NCBI GenBank assembly: GCA_046351455.1
Contig: JAXLYM010000004.1
Location: 372,001 to 436,000, forward strand
DNA: 64,000 nucleotides
Direction of reading: 5' to 3'
Source of the DNA: JADJRH01 sp046351455
GTDB lineage: Bacteria; Myxococcota_A; Polyangia; Polyangiales; Polyangiaceae
Below are positions 8,487 through 16,201 of the stretch, piece by piece; position 1 is the stretch's first letter, and each line of letters opens with the position of its first letter. Both the position numbers and the translations under genes were made by a program. The notes under the pieces were generated by a model, which saw only the letters and a list, made by a program, of their open reading frames with translations, did not search any database and was not told where the DNA came from.

Positions 8487-9413
8487 CTATTTCTTCGCGT
8501 CGTCGCAGTCGACGGGGATGCGGGCGACGCCGCCGGATTCGGCTTGCTGGAAGGCGCCGACGACGATCGGGGGGTTCCAGTGCGGCTCTTCCTTCTTGTC
8601 GGCGTCCTTGTACTGGAAGATCACGTCCTGATCCGAGCCGGGCACCGTGATGTGCAGCGAGCGCGGGAGCTCCGCGTCGCACACGCCGCCGGTCGGAGGG
8701 ATCGGCTCCTCCACGCCGTCTTCGTCGACGCGCGGCGGGGCCGTGTGGATGGGCGCGTGGTTCGTCAGCTCCGCGTGGTAGAGGTCCACGTTCATCTGCG
8801 CGACGCGCACGTCCGTCACGCGGACCCGCTGCTCGCTCCACGGCTTGTCCCAGTCGCTCTGCGGGATCGTGAGGTGGATCTCTTCGAGGCCGCCGCTCGT
8901 GCCGTCGACGAGCAGCTTGAAGTAGCCGTTGCCGTCCCACGTGATCTTCGCCTGCTCCGGCTTGTGCGAGAGGACCGGCGCCTCTCCGCGCAAGAGCGAG
9001 ACGAGCGCGTGACCCGGCACCGGGACCTGCGTCATCCGCTGCAGGTTGCAGGCCTTCGGCGGGCCGTAGAGGAACTGCTTGTTCTTCACGTCGAGCAGCT
9101 GGAACTTCTGGCCGTCCGACGTGAGCAAGAACAACGTCGGGCCGAAGGGGCTCACGACCTCGAACCGGACGCGATCCGGGTTCTGCGCGAGGATGTAGAT
9201 GTCGCCGCGCACGCGACCCTGCTTCGACAGGTTGTCGATCTTCGCCTGGCCCTGCACGCCGTTCACGCACGCGTACGTGGCCTTCATGCGGGCGATCGCG
9301 TCGTCCGCCGTGGGGAACTGCGATTTGGGGGGCGTGGCCCCGCCGCAACAAGCGGTCGTACCGCCTGCGAGCAGGGCTGCCAGGACGTGGATCTTCGTGC
9401 GCGTCGACATCAT
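8487..9413 (-). CDS. LolA/DUF4292-like outer-membrane lipoprotein
   Basis: 308-residue predicted lipoprotein with an N-terminal signal ending GGTTAC (lipid-modified Cys about residue 22). The mature part begins with a helix (ADDAIARMKATYACVNGVQG). A strand series follows (KIDNLSKQGRVRGDIYILAQNPDRVRFEVVS in two adjoining pieces, then LFLLTSDGQKFQLLD and KNKQFLYG). That is the pattern of the LolA/LolB-like half-barrel seen in DUF4292 lipoproteins. Four further Cys residues in the mature chain could form disulfides. A lipid- or lipoprotein-handling role in the envelope is inferred from the fold only. The stop of the HARE-HTH gene lies 11 nt upstream on the same strand, so the two may share a transcript. 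Two ATG codons are adjacent at the start; the outer one is used. Confidence 0.65.
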   Translation of the reverse strand: MMSTRTKIHVLAALLAGGTTACCGGATPPKSQFPTADDAIARMKATYACVNGVQGQAKIDNLSKQGRVRGDIYILAQNPDRVRFEVVSPFGPTLFLLTSDGQKFQLLDVKNKQFLYGPPKACNLQRMTQVPVPGHALVSLLRGEAPVLSHKPEQAKITWDGNGYFKLLVDGTSGGLEEIHLTIPQSDWDKPWSEQRVRVTDVRVAQMNVDLYHAELTNHAPIHTAPPRVDEDGVEEPIPPTGGVCDAELPRSLHITVPGSDQDVIFQYKDADKKEEPHWNPPIVVGAFQQAESGGVARIPVDCDDAKK

Positions 9414-9424
9414 GTTCGGCTCGC

Positions 9425-11194
9425 TCAGGAGGCGCGGAGCGCTTCGAGGAGGTCGACGTCGGGGATCGCGATCGGGAGGCGCGCGCGGAGGACCGCGACG
9501 TCCTGCTCCTCGCAGAGGCGCGCGACGCCGAGGCCGTCGAAGAGCTGCACCGGCGCAGCGCCCGTGGCGGAGGCCTCCTCGCGGGCGCCCGAGAGCACCT
9601 GACCCGCGGTGAGGATCCAGCCGGCCGTCGCGGGGCCGTAGTGGTGCAGCGCGCCGCGCAGCTCGGTCACGCGCTCGCGACCGACCTCGCGGCCGTCGCG
9701 GCGGATCACGACCGCCACGCGGAGATCGTCGCCCACGGACTTGAGCGCGCCCGCGAAGTGCGCCTCACCGCCCGGAGCGCCGGCGCGACGGATCGCCCGG
9801 AGCTGCGAGAGGCCGGCCCGCTCCAGCGCGAGCATGCACACCTCGATGAACGCGTGCCCCGGCAGCTCGCCGAGCTTGCGGGCGAACGCGCGGCGCGCGG
9901 CGTCGCGGTACCGCTCCACGGCCGCGAGCGCCTCTTGCTCGAAGCGCGCGAGGTCCGACGAGAGGAGCCAATCGGTGAGGGCCACGCGGCCGCCGGCGAA
10001 GCGGAACCGCTGGCGCTGACCGCCCGCGGTGCGGCGCGCGTTGTCGGCGCGGATCGCCGCGGCGATCTGCGACTGCACGAGCTGCACGTCGCCCTGGAGC
10101 CGGCCGCGGCGCTGCGCGGCCTCCGCGATCTGACGGAGCGACACGGCGCCCGCGTTGCGATCGAACGTGCCGAGGAGCGCGGCCACCGCGTCCGCGAGAT
10201 CCTTGCCCGCGAGATCGTCGAGCGCGTGCGCGTCGCCGCCCGTGAGCTCGATCACCTGCGGCCCGCGGTACCCGAGATCGCCCGACGCGACGTCGCGCAT
10301 CGGCTCGCGCGCCTGGAGCGCGTCGCGGTTCGAGTCGCGATCGCGGTTCTCGCGATTGTCGCGGTTCTCGCGACTGTCACGGTTGTCGCGGCGCTGCTCG
10401 TACGCGGGGGTCGCGGTGTAGGACGGGAGGCCGCCCTGCGGGGCCGCGGCGCCGCCTTCCGTGGTGCGACCGCGACGACGGCGGCGGCGGCGACGGCGAC
10501 CGTCCCCGAGATCGCCTGCGCCTTGAGCCGCGCGCTCGTCCGCGGGGCCGCCGAGGATCGGCTGATCGTCGTCGTCCTCCTCGTCGAACATCTCCGCCGC
10601 GTCCTTGAGGGCCTCGGCGCGCATGATGTCGTCGGGGCCGGCGGGCTCGGCCGCGGCGACGTCGTACTCGTCCTCCTCGATCACCGGGCGCGACGGGCGC
10701 GGGGCCACGATCGGCGCGGCGGGCGCGGCGGGGCGAACCTCGATCGGCTCCGGCTCCTCGTCGGCCTCCGCGGTCTCTTCCGCGGCGGGCTCCTCCGCGA
10801 CGTCCGCGGCCTCGTCGGCGGCGGCCTCGTCGAGATCGGCGCTGACCTCCGCGGTCTCCTCCGCGACGGGCTCCGCGACGACCTCTTCCTCTTCCTCGCG
10901 CGCCGGCTCCTCGTCGACCTTGGCGCGCTTGCTCTTCTTGCCGTCGAGGCCGGCCTTGATCGTCTTCTCGTCCCACTCGCGGAGCGCGAAGACGCCTGGC
11001 TTCACGCGGACCAGCGGGTTCTCCGGCGAGTCCTTCTTCAGCATCGCGGCGAGGCGCGCGCCCATCGTCACCTCGGGGCTCTTGCCCACGTGCGAGAGCA
11101 GGTTCTTCTCGATCGCGATGTCCGTGATCTCTTTGTAATGAAGCGGCCGGCCGACGAGGCGGAGCACCTCTGCCGCAGCATCCGTGAACGTCAT
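9425..11194 (-). CDS. HARE-HTH protein with degenerate Mrr-like endonuclease domain
   Basis: 589-residue protein in three parts. Residues 1-75 form a HARE-HTH winged-helix domain (AAAEVLRLVGRPLHYKEIT, then VTMGARLAAMLKKD and FALREW), the type found in RNA polymerase delta and chromatin adaptors. Residues about 80-330 are low-complexity: an acidic Glu/Ala/Val tract, an eight-Arg run, then Arg/Asp/Asn repeats of the RENRDNRE type. The C-terminal 160 residues resemble the Mrr_cat restriction-endonuclease fold (GHAFIEVCMLALERAG, then VTELRGALHHYG, GWILTAG, GAREEA). At the place where active enzymes have a Q/E-x-K strand this protein reads AVVIRR, and the upstream GIDV aspartate segment is missing, so catalysis is doubtful. 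A DNA-binding regulatory role is more likely than restriction. The ATG at 11194 is chosen because the domain starts there and GAAGGA precedes it. Confidence 0.68.
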   Translation of the reverse strand: MTFTDAAAEVLRLVGRPLHYKEITDIAIEKNLLSHVGKSPEVTMGARLAAMLKKDSPENPLVRVKPGVFALREWDEKTIKAGLDGKKSKRAKVDEEPAREEEEEVVAEPVAEETAEVSADLDEAAADEAADVAEEPAAEETAEADEEPEPIEVRPAAPAAPIVAPRPSRPVIEEDEYDVAAAEPAGPDDIMRAEALKDAAEMFDEEDDDDQPILGGPADERAAQGAGDLGDGRRRRRRRRRGRTTEGGAAAPQGGLPSYTATPAYEQRRDNRDSRENRDNRENRDRDSNRDALQAREPMRDVASGDLGYRGPQVIELTGGDAHALDDLAGKDLADAVAALLGTFDRNAGAVSLRQIAEAAQRRGRLQGDVQLVQSQIAAAIRADNARRTAGGQRQRFRFAGGRVALTDWLLSSDLARFEQEALAAVERYRDAARRAFARKLGELPGHAFIEVCMLALERAGLSQLRAIRRAGAPGGEAHFAGALKSVGDDLRVAVVIRRDGREVGRERVTELRGALHHYGPATAGWILTAGQVLSGAREEASATGAAPVQLFDGLGVARLCEEQDVAVLRARLPIAIPDVDLLEALRAS

Positions 11195-11443
11195 TTGTTC
11201 GTCGTATCCTTCGCGCGCCGAAGCTCGGGGCGCGCGTCCCTCTCGCGCACCGACTCCCCGCAGCGAAGCTGGGGAGCGCAGACCGGGGCACTTCTCACCC
11301 CGCCGCGGCCGGGAAGCGCTCATCGCTCCCACTCAGCCACAGGCGCTGTTGCGAATCAGGCGCTACCACGGGCTTCGCCCTTCGTCAAATCACGCCAAGC
11401 AACATGTGGCGGAGCAAGCTGCGCCACCCGCGTGGGGTGCCGC

Positions 11444-12988
11444 CTAGCCGTGCGTCCACACGAGGGTGCCGCCCTCGCTGTTCACCGCTCCGTGCCATTC
11501 CGGTGGCACGATTGGATCGGTCCATTCGAAGAGCCACGCCGCGTCGGTGGGGGCGAGGTTCACGCATCCGTGGCTCCGGGGGCGTCCGAATTCGTCGTGC
11601 CAGAAGGCGCCGTGGAGCGCGTATCCCTCGTGGAAATACTGGATGAACGGCACGTCGTGAAGCTCGAACGAGTCCTGTCCGGCATTGCCATCCATCGTGC
11701 CGGAGACGTGCTTCGACCGAATGAAGAACGTCCCGCGGATGGTGGCGGTCGTCGTCTCCGGATCGCTCATGCCGCCGCGCCCCGTCGAGACGAGCGTGCC
11801 GTACACGGCGCGCGTGCCCTCCCAGGCCACGAGGAGCTGCTTCTTGATCGAGACGTCGATCCACTTCTTGCCCGCCTGCGCGAAGCCGAGCGGATCGTCG
11901 TGGCGCTCCGTGAACACCAGCGCTTCGGCCGCGATCCACACGCCTTCGGTCGTCTCCAGGAGGCCGCCGGTGTGCCCGTTGTGGTGCCCGGTGAGGACCC
12001 ACGCGCTCCGCCACGGCGCGATGCCGTCCTCCACGAACTGCCCGTTCACGCGCCTCAGCTTGGTGGCGCCGTCGCGCGGGACGAGCGCGGGCACGTAGGC
12101 GAGCTCCGGCGCGAAGTTCTTGTCGCCGGAAGGGTTCGCGCCCTCCGCGGGCATCTTCGGCACGACGACGCCGTGAAACAGCGAGATCTTCGCCGGCCGC
12201 GTGCGATCGAGCGGCAAGAGATCGAGCTCCGTCGTCAGCCCGAAGCGCCGCCCCGTCCACTCGAACGACGTGATCAGGCCGAAGGCGGACGACTCCTTCG
12301 CCTTGCCTGCGTGGCCGGAGCCGAAGTGGAGCTTCTCGTCGGCGCCGTACGGCTTCGGCAGCTCGCGGCCCGCGGCGAGGAACTTCGGCACCGTATCCAG
12401 CGGGATCGCCGCGAGCTCGCGCTCGTGCATCTTCGCGTGCGCCGCCACCCCGCCGCCCTCCGCGTGGTCCTGCTCGCGCCGCGAAGGCAGCCGGAAATAC
12501 AGGTTCGGCGGCGGATCCGCGGAGAACACGTACTGGTACGGGATGGGCCCTTTGCGGTTCGGACCGCGCAGCGCGGCCTCGGCGACCTGGTGGTCCAGCG
12601 AGAGCGACGCGCCCTTGCCCACGCACACGAAGCCGCGCGGCAGGATGCGGTACCAGCCGCCCGCGCAGTTCGTGTCGCCCGCGGATTTCTCGGCGCGATC
12701 GATGATGGCGCCCGCGCGCAGGTAGCCGAGCTTCGTCGAGCGATCGTCGGGGCTCACGTAGATCCACGTGCGCATCGCGATGCTGGCGATCTTCGCGCCG
12801 TGCCCGGGCTCGTGCGCGGCGTCTTCGGCCTCTGCGGGGCCGCTGTCGGCGCCGTCGGGCAGCTTGAGGGCGCTCGCGGGGCCGCCGCGATCGATGGCTC
12901 GGCCCGGCGGATCCTCGGCCGCGCCGCAGCCCGAAACGAGGGCCGCGAGGAGGAACGTTGGGGCGAGAGTGCGGAGCCGGGGCGCCAC
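11444..12988 (-). CDS. Lipoprotein L,D-transpeptidase (YkuD domain)
   Basis: 514-residue cell-wall enzyme expected to make 3-3 peptidoglycan cross-links or attach proteins to peptidoglycan in the periplasm. The GTG at 12988 begins a lipoprotein signal with lipobox LVSGC (Cys about residue 21). Then come a disordered acidic linker, an SH3-like stretch (about 70-120: WIYVSPDDRSTKLGYLRAG) and a large middle region. The C-terminal YkuD catalytic domain carries HEGYALHGAFWHDEFG and SHGCVNL (nucleophile Cys about residue 470), followed by the DAAWLFEW helix. All catalytic residues are intact. A hairpin (GTGGCG/CGCCAC at 11406-11427) lies 17 nt beyond the stop and could terminate the transcript. The spacer 11195-11443 to its left shows no gene. 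Confidence 0.9.
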   Translation of the reverse strand: MAPRLRTLAPTFLLAALVSGCGAAEDPPGRAIDRGGPASALKLPDGADSGPAEAEDAAHEPGHGAKIASIAMRTWIYVSPDDRSTKLGYLRAGAIIDRAEKSAGDTNCAGGWYRILPRGFVCVGKGASLSLDHQVAEAALRGPNRKGPIPYQYVFSADPPPNLYFRLPSRREQDHAEGGGVAAHAKMHERELAAIPLDTVPKFLAAGRELPKPYGADEKLHFGSGHAGKAKESSAFGLITSFEWTGRRFGLTTELDLLPLDRTRPAKISLFHGVVVPKMPAEGANPSGDKNFAPELAYVPALVPRDGATKLRRVNGQFVEDGIAPWRSAWVLTGHHNGHTGGLLETTEGVWIAAEALVFTERHDDPLGFAQAGKKWIDVSIKKQLLVAWEGTRAVYGTLVSTGRGGMSDPETTTATIRGTFFIRSKHVSGTMDGNAGQDSFELHDVPFIQYFHEGYALHGAFWHDEFGRPRSHGCVNLAPTDAAWLFEWTDPIVPPEWHGAVNSEGGTLVWTHG

Positions 12989-13066
12989 CGGCCGTAACCT
13001 CTAGGCGGCAGGCGCGACCCCGGCAACCTTTCATCGCCGGATCTGGTCCGCTAAGTTCTCGGCTTC

Positions 13067-14209
13067 ATGGGAGCCAGCGCCATCGACGCCATCCTCCGCG
13101 GTCAGCTCGGGGCCTGGCTGGGCCTCTTCGTCACGGTGCTGATCGCCTCGGTGATCGCGCTGTGGCCGCGCGCGGGGCGCCCCACGGTGGGCCGCGTGCT
13201 CTTGCTCTCGGCGCTCACGAGCGTGCTGGCCGCGGGCGGCATCCTCGCGGGGTTGGCGTTCTCGGTGCCGCGCATCGTGTGGCGTGCGGCGCCGCTGCCG
13301 GCGTTCGCGGTCGGGACCGGCGACACGTGGCGGAGCCTGCGCGCGCCGGCCGTCACGGTGCTCGATCAGGGCCGCCCGGAGGTCGCGGTGCCGGGCCTCG
13401 ACGCGGCGGGGAGCGTGCGCCTCTACGGCCTCTTCCGGGGCGCCGCGCTGGAGGGTTACGTGGAGGCCCCGGAGGCGCCGCCGAAGGCCGGACAGCCGCG
13501 GATTTGCCGCGTGGATCGCAATGAGTGCCGCGCGTGGCCGAGCGCCTGGCCGGAGCCGGTCGCGGCGCCCTCGTTGAGCGATTTCGTGTGGTCGCGGGAC
13601 CTCTTCGCGGGGGCGCTCGCCTACGACGTGGAGACAGGCCGTATCCTGCACCATGTGGAGGGCCTTCGCGAGTCGGGCCAGCCGCTCGCGAGCGCGGCGC
13701 CGTCGTCGGGCACGGCGGCGCGGGCGCTCTCGGGCACGTGGGCGCTGGAGCAGATCGGTCGTATCGGCAACGAGCCGTCGCGCGACGAGGAGAGCGCCCT
13801 CTTCGTGGTGCGGCGTGTGTCGGGCGGCCGTCTCGACGCGGTCCGGATCGTGGCGACGCCGGGAGAGGGCACGTTCAAGTACTCGCTGGAGCGCGCGACG
13901 ACCTCGCTCGCGGCGGGACCTCGGGTGTTCGCGTGGTTCGCGCGCCCGCTCCTGTTCACGCTGGTCTTATGGTTTCCGGCGGTGACGCTCGCATTGCAGG
14001 CGGCCCCGGCGTGGTGGGCGTCGCGCCGTCGCAAGCAATTGGCGGAGGGTAAAGAGGTGCCGCCGATGCCCACGAACGCCGCGGAATTCTCGCGAGCCGC
14101 GCGTACGGAGATGGCGATTCGCCTCCACGGACTGGCGCTCTTGACAGTGGGCCTCTCGCTCTTCGCGCCCGCCCTCGTGGCCCTCGTGGGCATGGTCACG
14201 TCGCGATAG
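13067..14209 (+). CDS. Unassigned four-helix membrane protein
   Basis: 380-residue integral membrane protein not recognised as any named family. Two N-terminal transmembrane helices (about residues 13-34 and 42-68) and two C-terminal ones (about 293-318 and 350-376) flank a roughly 220-residue extracytoplasmic domain with two Cys (CRVDRNECRAW) that may form a disulfide. A basic cytoplasmic loop (WWASRRRKQLAEG) sits between helices 3 and 4. This layout resembles TMEM43-like or DUF3592-like proteins, but no diagnostic motif was seen. The ATG at 13067 has no Shine-Dalgarno; a weak TAAGTT hexamer ends 9 nt upstream. The gene is divergent from the L,D-transpeptidase gene, with 78 bp between start codons, and is followed 50 nt after its stop by the second GC-hairpin repeat. 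Confidence 0.7.
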   Translation: MGASAIDAILRGQLGAWLGLFVTVLIASVIALWPRAGRPTVGRVLLLSALTSVLAAGGILAGLAFSVPRIVWRAAPLPAFAVGTGDTWRSLRAPAVTVLDQGRPEVAVPGLDAAGSVRLYGLFRGAALEGYVEAPEAPPKAGQPRICRVDRNECRAWPSAWPEPVAAPSLSDFVWSRDLFAGALAYDVETGRILHHVEGLRESGQPLASAAPSSGTAARALSGTWALEQIGRIGNEPSRDEESALFVVRRVSGGRLDAVRIVATPGEGTFKYSLERATTSLAAGPRVFAWFARPLLFTLVLWFPAVTLALQAAPAWWASRRRKQLAEGKEVPPMPTNAAEFSRAARTEMAIRLHGLALLTVGLSLFAPALVALVGMVTSR

Positions 14210-14259
14210 CCCGTAAGAGACGGAACGACATCGGGTGGATGGGGGGCCGACGCTTCGTT

Positions 14260-14296
14260 TACAAGGGGGCTCCGCCCCCTCGTTCCACTCCCCCGC
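14260..14296 (+). repeat. Intergenic GC-hairpin repeat, copy 2 of 3
   Basis: Second copy of the 37-nt element, with the same AGGGGGC-TCC-GCCCCCT stem and right arm CGTTCCACTCCCCCGC. It lies 50 nt after the stop of the 380-residue membrane protein gene and 150 nt before the next gene on the same strand. This copy is therefore not between convergent genes. Confidence 0.85.
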
Positions 14297-14445
14297 CGAC
14301 GGGCCTGGGACCTGCCAAAGGCCTTGACTACGGCGGAGCCCGCCTGCTCTGCTGCGAAGTGGCCGTGCAGTGAACATCGTGCTCTCGGCCCGACGGCGGC
14401 ATTCGTCGCGGTCGTACGACACCAAGAAAGGGCGGAATACCACGT

Positions 14446-15249
14446 ATGTCTCTTCGGAACGTCTCCACGCAGGCCATGGTTTCGGTGTCCGAGACCTGGC
14501 TCAGTCCCAAAGGCACGCGCCCCTTGATTGAGGCCATCGAGACGGCGGCGCCGCTGCTCTCCCGTGTTCAGAAGGCCCACGAAGGCCTCAAGAAGTCGCA
14601 GGCCCAACCCCAGCAGATCCCCGAGAAGCTGCAAGAGATCCAGAAGAAGCAAGCCGAGCTGGACAAGCTGCACGACCGAAAAGGTCGTGGGAGCTACCTC
14701 GTGCTCAGCGGCTTCGCCGAGCTCGTCGACGATCCGGAGATGGCGGCCGACATCCTCGCGCTGCGCGACAAGATCTTCGACCCTGCCATCGGATTGCGCG
14801 TGCTCCAGGCCAGCTATGCCGAAGAGGCCGGCGAGGTGGTGTTGCTGGAGGAGCGTCTCGACGACGCCGACCTTTCGCTCCTCAAGAAGATGCCTTGTCC
14901 GAAGGGGAGTCTGCTCGACGCGCACCATGCGCGCGTGACGGCGGGTAAGAAGCTGGGGAGCTTGGAGCACGAGAAGAACACGCTCCAGTCGGATCAAGGG
15001 AGCGCTCCCGGCGAGGTGACCATGCCGGCGGACGTGCTGCGTGCCCGGAACGCCTGGATCAAGGCTGCTCGGGCGCTTGTCCAGGTGCTCGACCTGGACG
15101 ACCTCGACGCCCCCACCCGCGCCAAGATTGTCAGCCCGCTCGAAGAGGCGGAGCGGAAGGCCGATTCGCGCGCCGCCGGCAAGGCAGCCCCCGCCGATGC
15201 AACCCCTGCCAAGCCGCAGCCGGAAGACGGCAAGGCTACCCCAGCCTGA
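14446..15249 (+). CDS. Unassigned coiled-coil protein
   Basis: 267-residue soluble protein with no recognised family. Residues about 30-75 are a strongly charged, Lys/Gln/Glu-rich coiled coil (KAHEGLKKSQAQPQQ, then EKLQEIQKKQAELDKLHD). Residues 80-150 are helical with acidic faces, and the last 35 residues are an Ala/Pro/Lys disordered tail. There is no signal peptide or membrane segment. The start ATG at 14446 is the first in frame; AAAGGGCGG lies about 12 nt upstream. It stands alone between the second GC-hairpin repeat and the 43-nt repeat array, which begins 41 nt after its stop. Coding status is supported by a full-length frame, strong third-position GC and a plausible initiation region. 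Confidence 0.65.
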   Translation: MSLRNVSTQAMVSVSETWLSPKGTRPLIEAIETAAPLLSRVQKAHEGLKKSQAQPQQIPEKLQEIQKKQAELDKLHDRKGRGSYLVLSGFAELVDDPEMAADILALRDKIFDPAIGLRVLQASYAEEAGEVVLLEERLDDADLSLLKKMPCPKGSLLDAHHARVTAGKKLGSLEHEKNTLQSDQGSAPGEVTMPADVLRARNAWIKAARALVQVLDLDDLDAPTRAKIVSPLEEAERKADSRAAGKAAPADATPAKPQPEDGKATPA

Positions 15250-15289
15250 TCTTTCTCCCACCTACCCACCCGCCCAACCACCCCCGCCT

Positions 15290-15645
15290 CCGTCCGTTCG
15301 AAAGCCAGGTCGACCCGACCTTGGAACGGACGGGCTCCGTTCAAAAGCCAGGTCGAGCCGACCTTGGAACGGACGGGCTCCGTTCAAAAGCCAGGTCGAG
15401 CCGACTCGAAGGCGAGCTAGTACGTCCGAAAGCCAGGTCGACCCGGCTTGGAGACGGACGGGCTCCGTCCGGATGCCAGGTCGAGCTGCCTTTGGAAACG
15501 GACGGGCTCCGTTCGAAAGCCAGGTCGAGCCGGCATCTCCACGAGTTGACACCTCCCAAAGCCAGGTTGAGCCGGCATGCTCGCAAGTGGGTATGTTCGA
15601 AGATCCGGGTCGATCGACCTTTCAAGCCGAGCCGACTCGCGCATC
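15290..15645. repeat. Tandem array of eight 43-nt double-hairpin units
   Basis: Degenerate direct repeats carry a GCCAGGTCGA core at 15304, 15347, 15390, 15432, 15475, 15519, 15561 and a worn copy at 15604, giving spacings of 42-44 nt. Each complete unit contains two inverted repeats: AGGTCG-N3-CGACCT and ACGGA-CGGGC-TCCGT. The second stem is extended by A-T in most units but by G-C in the unit at 15451-15470, a compensatory change. The period is not a multiple of three and no frame stays in register, so it is not a protein repeat. Together with its flanks it fills the 404-bp spacer between two genes. Confidence 0.9.
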
Positions 15646-15653
15646 GGCCGGCG

Positions 15654-15980
15654 TTACTCGGTGAGAGTCACATACAGAGCACCGGCCTGACGCGCGACGT
15701 CCTCTGAGCGCTGGCCTGTCTTGAGCCAATCCGCGACGAGCGCGGCAACCGAGCGCACCGCGGCGATCTGTTCGGGCGATACGAGATAGTCGGTGACGAC
15801 ACCAGGGTCGCGGGCGTGCTCGAGCGCCACGGCAAGTCCCTCCAGCGCGGCAATCTGGTCGGCGTTCGGGGCGCTGACTCCATTCGGCTCACGGGGACCG
15901 TGCGCGAGCTCGTAGAGCACGTTCAACCCTCTCGACATCGCTTCAGCACATTCGCGGGCCGGATCAGAAGAGGTCATCAC
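15654..15980 (-). CDS. Small hypothetical protein
   Basis: 108-residue helical protein with no signal peptide, transmembrane segment or motif I recognise. Its body is a series of Ala/Leu/Val-rich amphipathic helices (NADQIAALEGLAVALEHA, then EQIAAVRSVAALVADWLKTG). It may start at GTG 15980 or the adjacent ATG 15977; AAAAGGGG lies 5-8 nt upstream and suits either. The stop is 9 nt from the end of the 43-nt array, so transcription from this gene would run into the array. Its spelling uses fewer G/C third positions than neighbouring genes, which may mean recent arrival. No function is proposed. Confidence 0.55.
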   Translation of the reverse strand: MMTSSDPARECAEAMSRGLNVLYELAHGPREPNGVSAPNADQIAALEGLAVALEHARDPGVVTDYLVSPEQIAAVRSVAALVADWLKTGQRSEDVARQAGALYVTLTE

Positions 15981-16104
15981 ACTTGCCCCTTTTGTAGCAG
16001 CACCACCATTTGCCGGGAGTCAATTTCCTACAGTAATCCCCATTGGGAAGGCGTAGCTGCCCTCGCTTTTACCGTAGCCCCCACATGACGCAACGCAGAT
16101 GCTT

Positions 16105-16141
16105 GGGGGGGTTGCGGGGGTGCTCCCCCGCTATGCCCCCC
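16105..16141 (-). terminator. GC-rich nested hairpin downstream of the Cys-rich gene
   Basis: GCGGGGG-TGCT-CCCCCGC (16114-16131) is nested within a further G7/C6 pairing. It lies about 60 nt beyond the stop of the minus-strand Cys-rich gene. It lacks a clear T-tract, so termination is inferred from position. The remaining spacer 15981-16201 shows no gene. Confidence 0.45.
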
Positions 16142-16201
16142 TCCTGCCTGGCGTCTTTCTGGTGAGGTGTTCCGGCAAACGGGTAGTCTGCCGGGAGAGG
16201 G

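Noticed and set aside
9425..11194. A functional restriction system
   Set aside because: Catalytic residues of the Mrr-like domain appear lost and no methyltransferase or specificity gene is adjacent.
15290..15645. The 43-nt array as a CRISPR
   Set aside because: Units include conserved sequence across nearly their whole length rather than exact repeats separated by unique spacers, and no cas gene is in the window.
15262..15707. Several short frames in the 43-nt array as repeat proteins
   Set aside because: A period near 43 shifts frame every unit, and the frames are open on both strands only because stop codons are rare in such GC-rich DNA.
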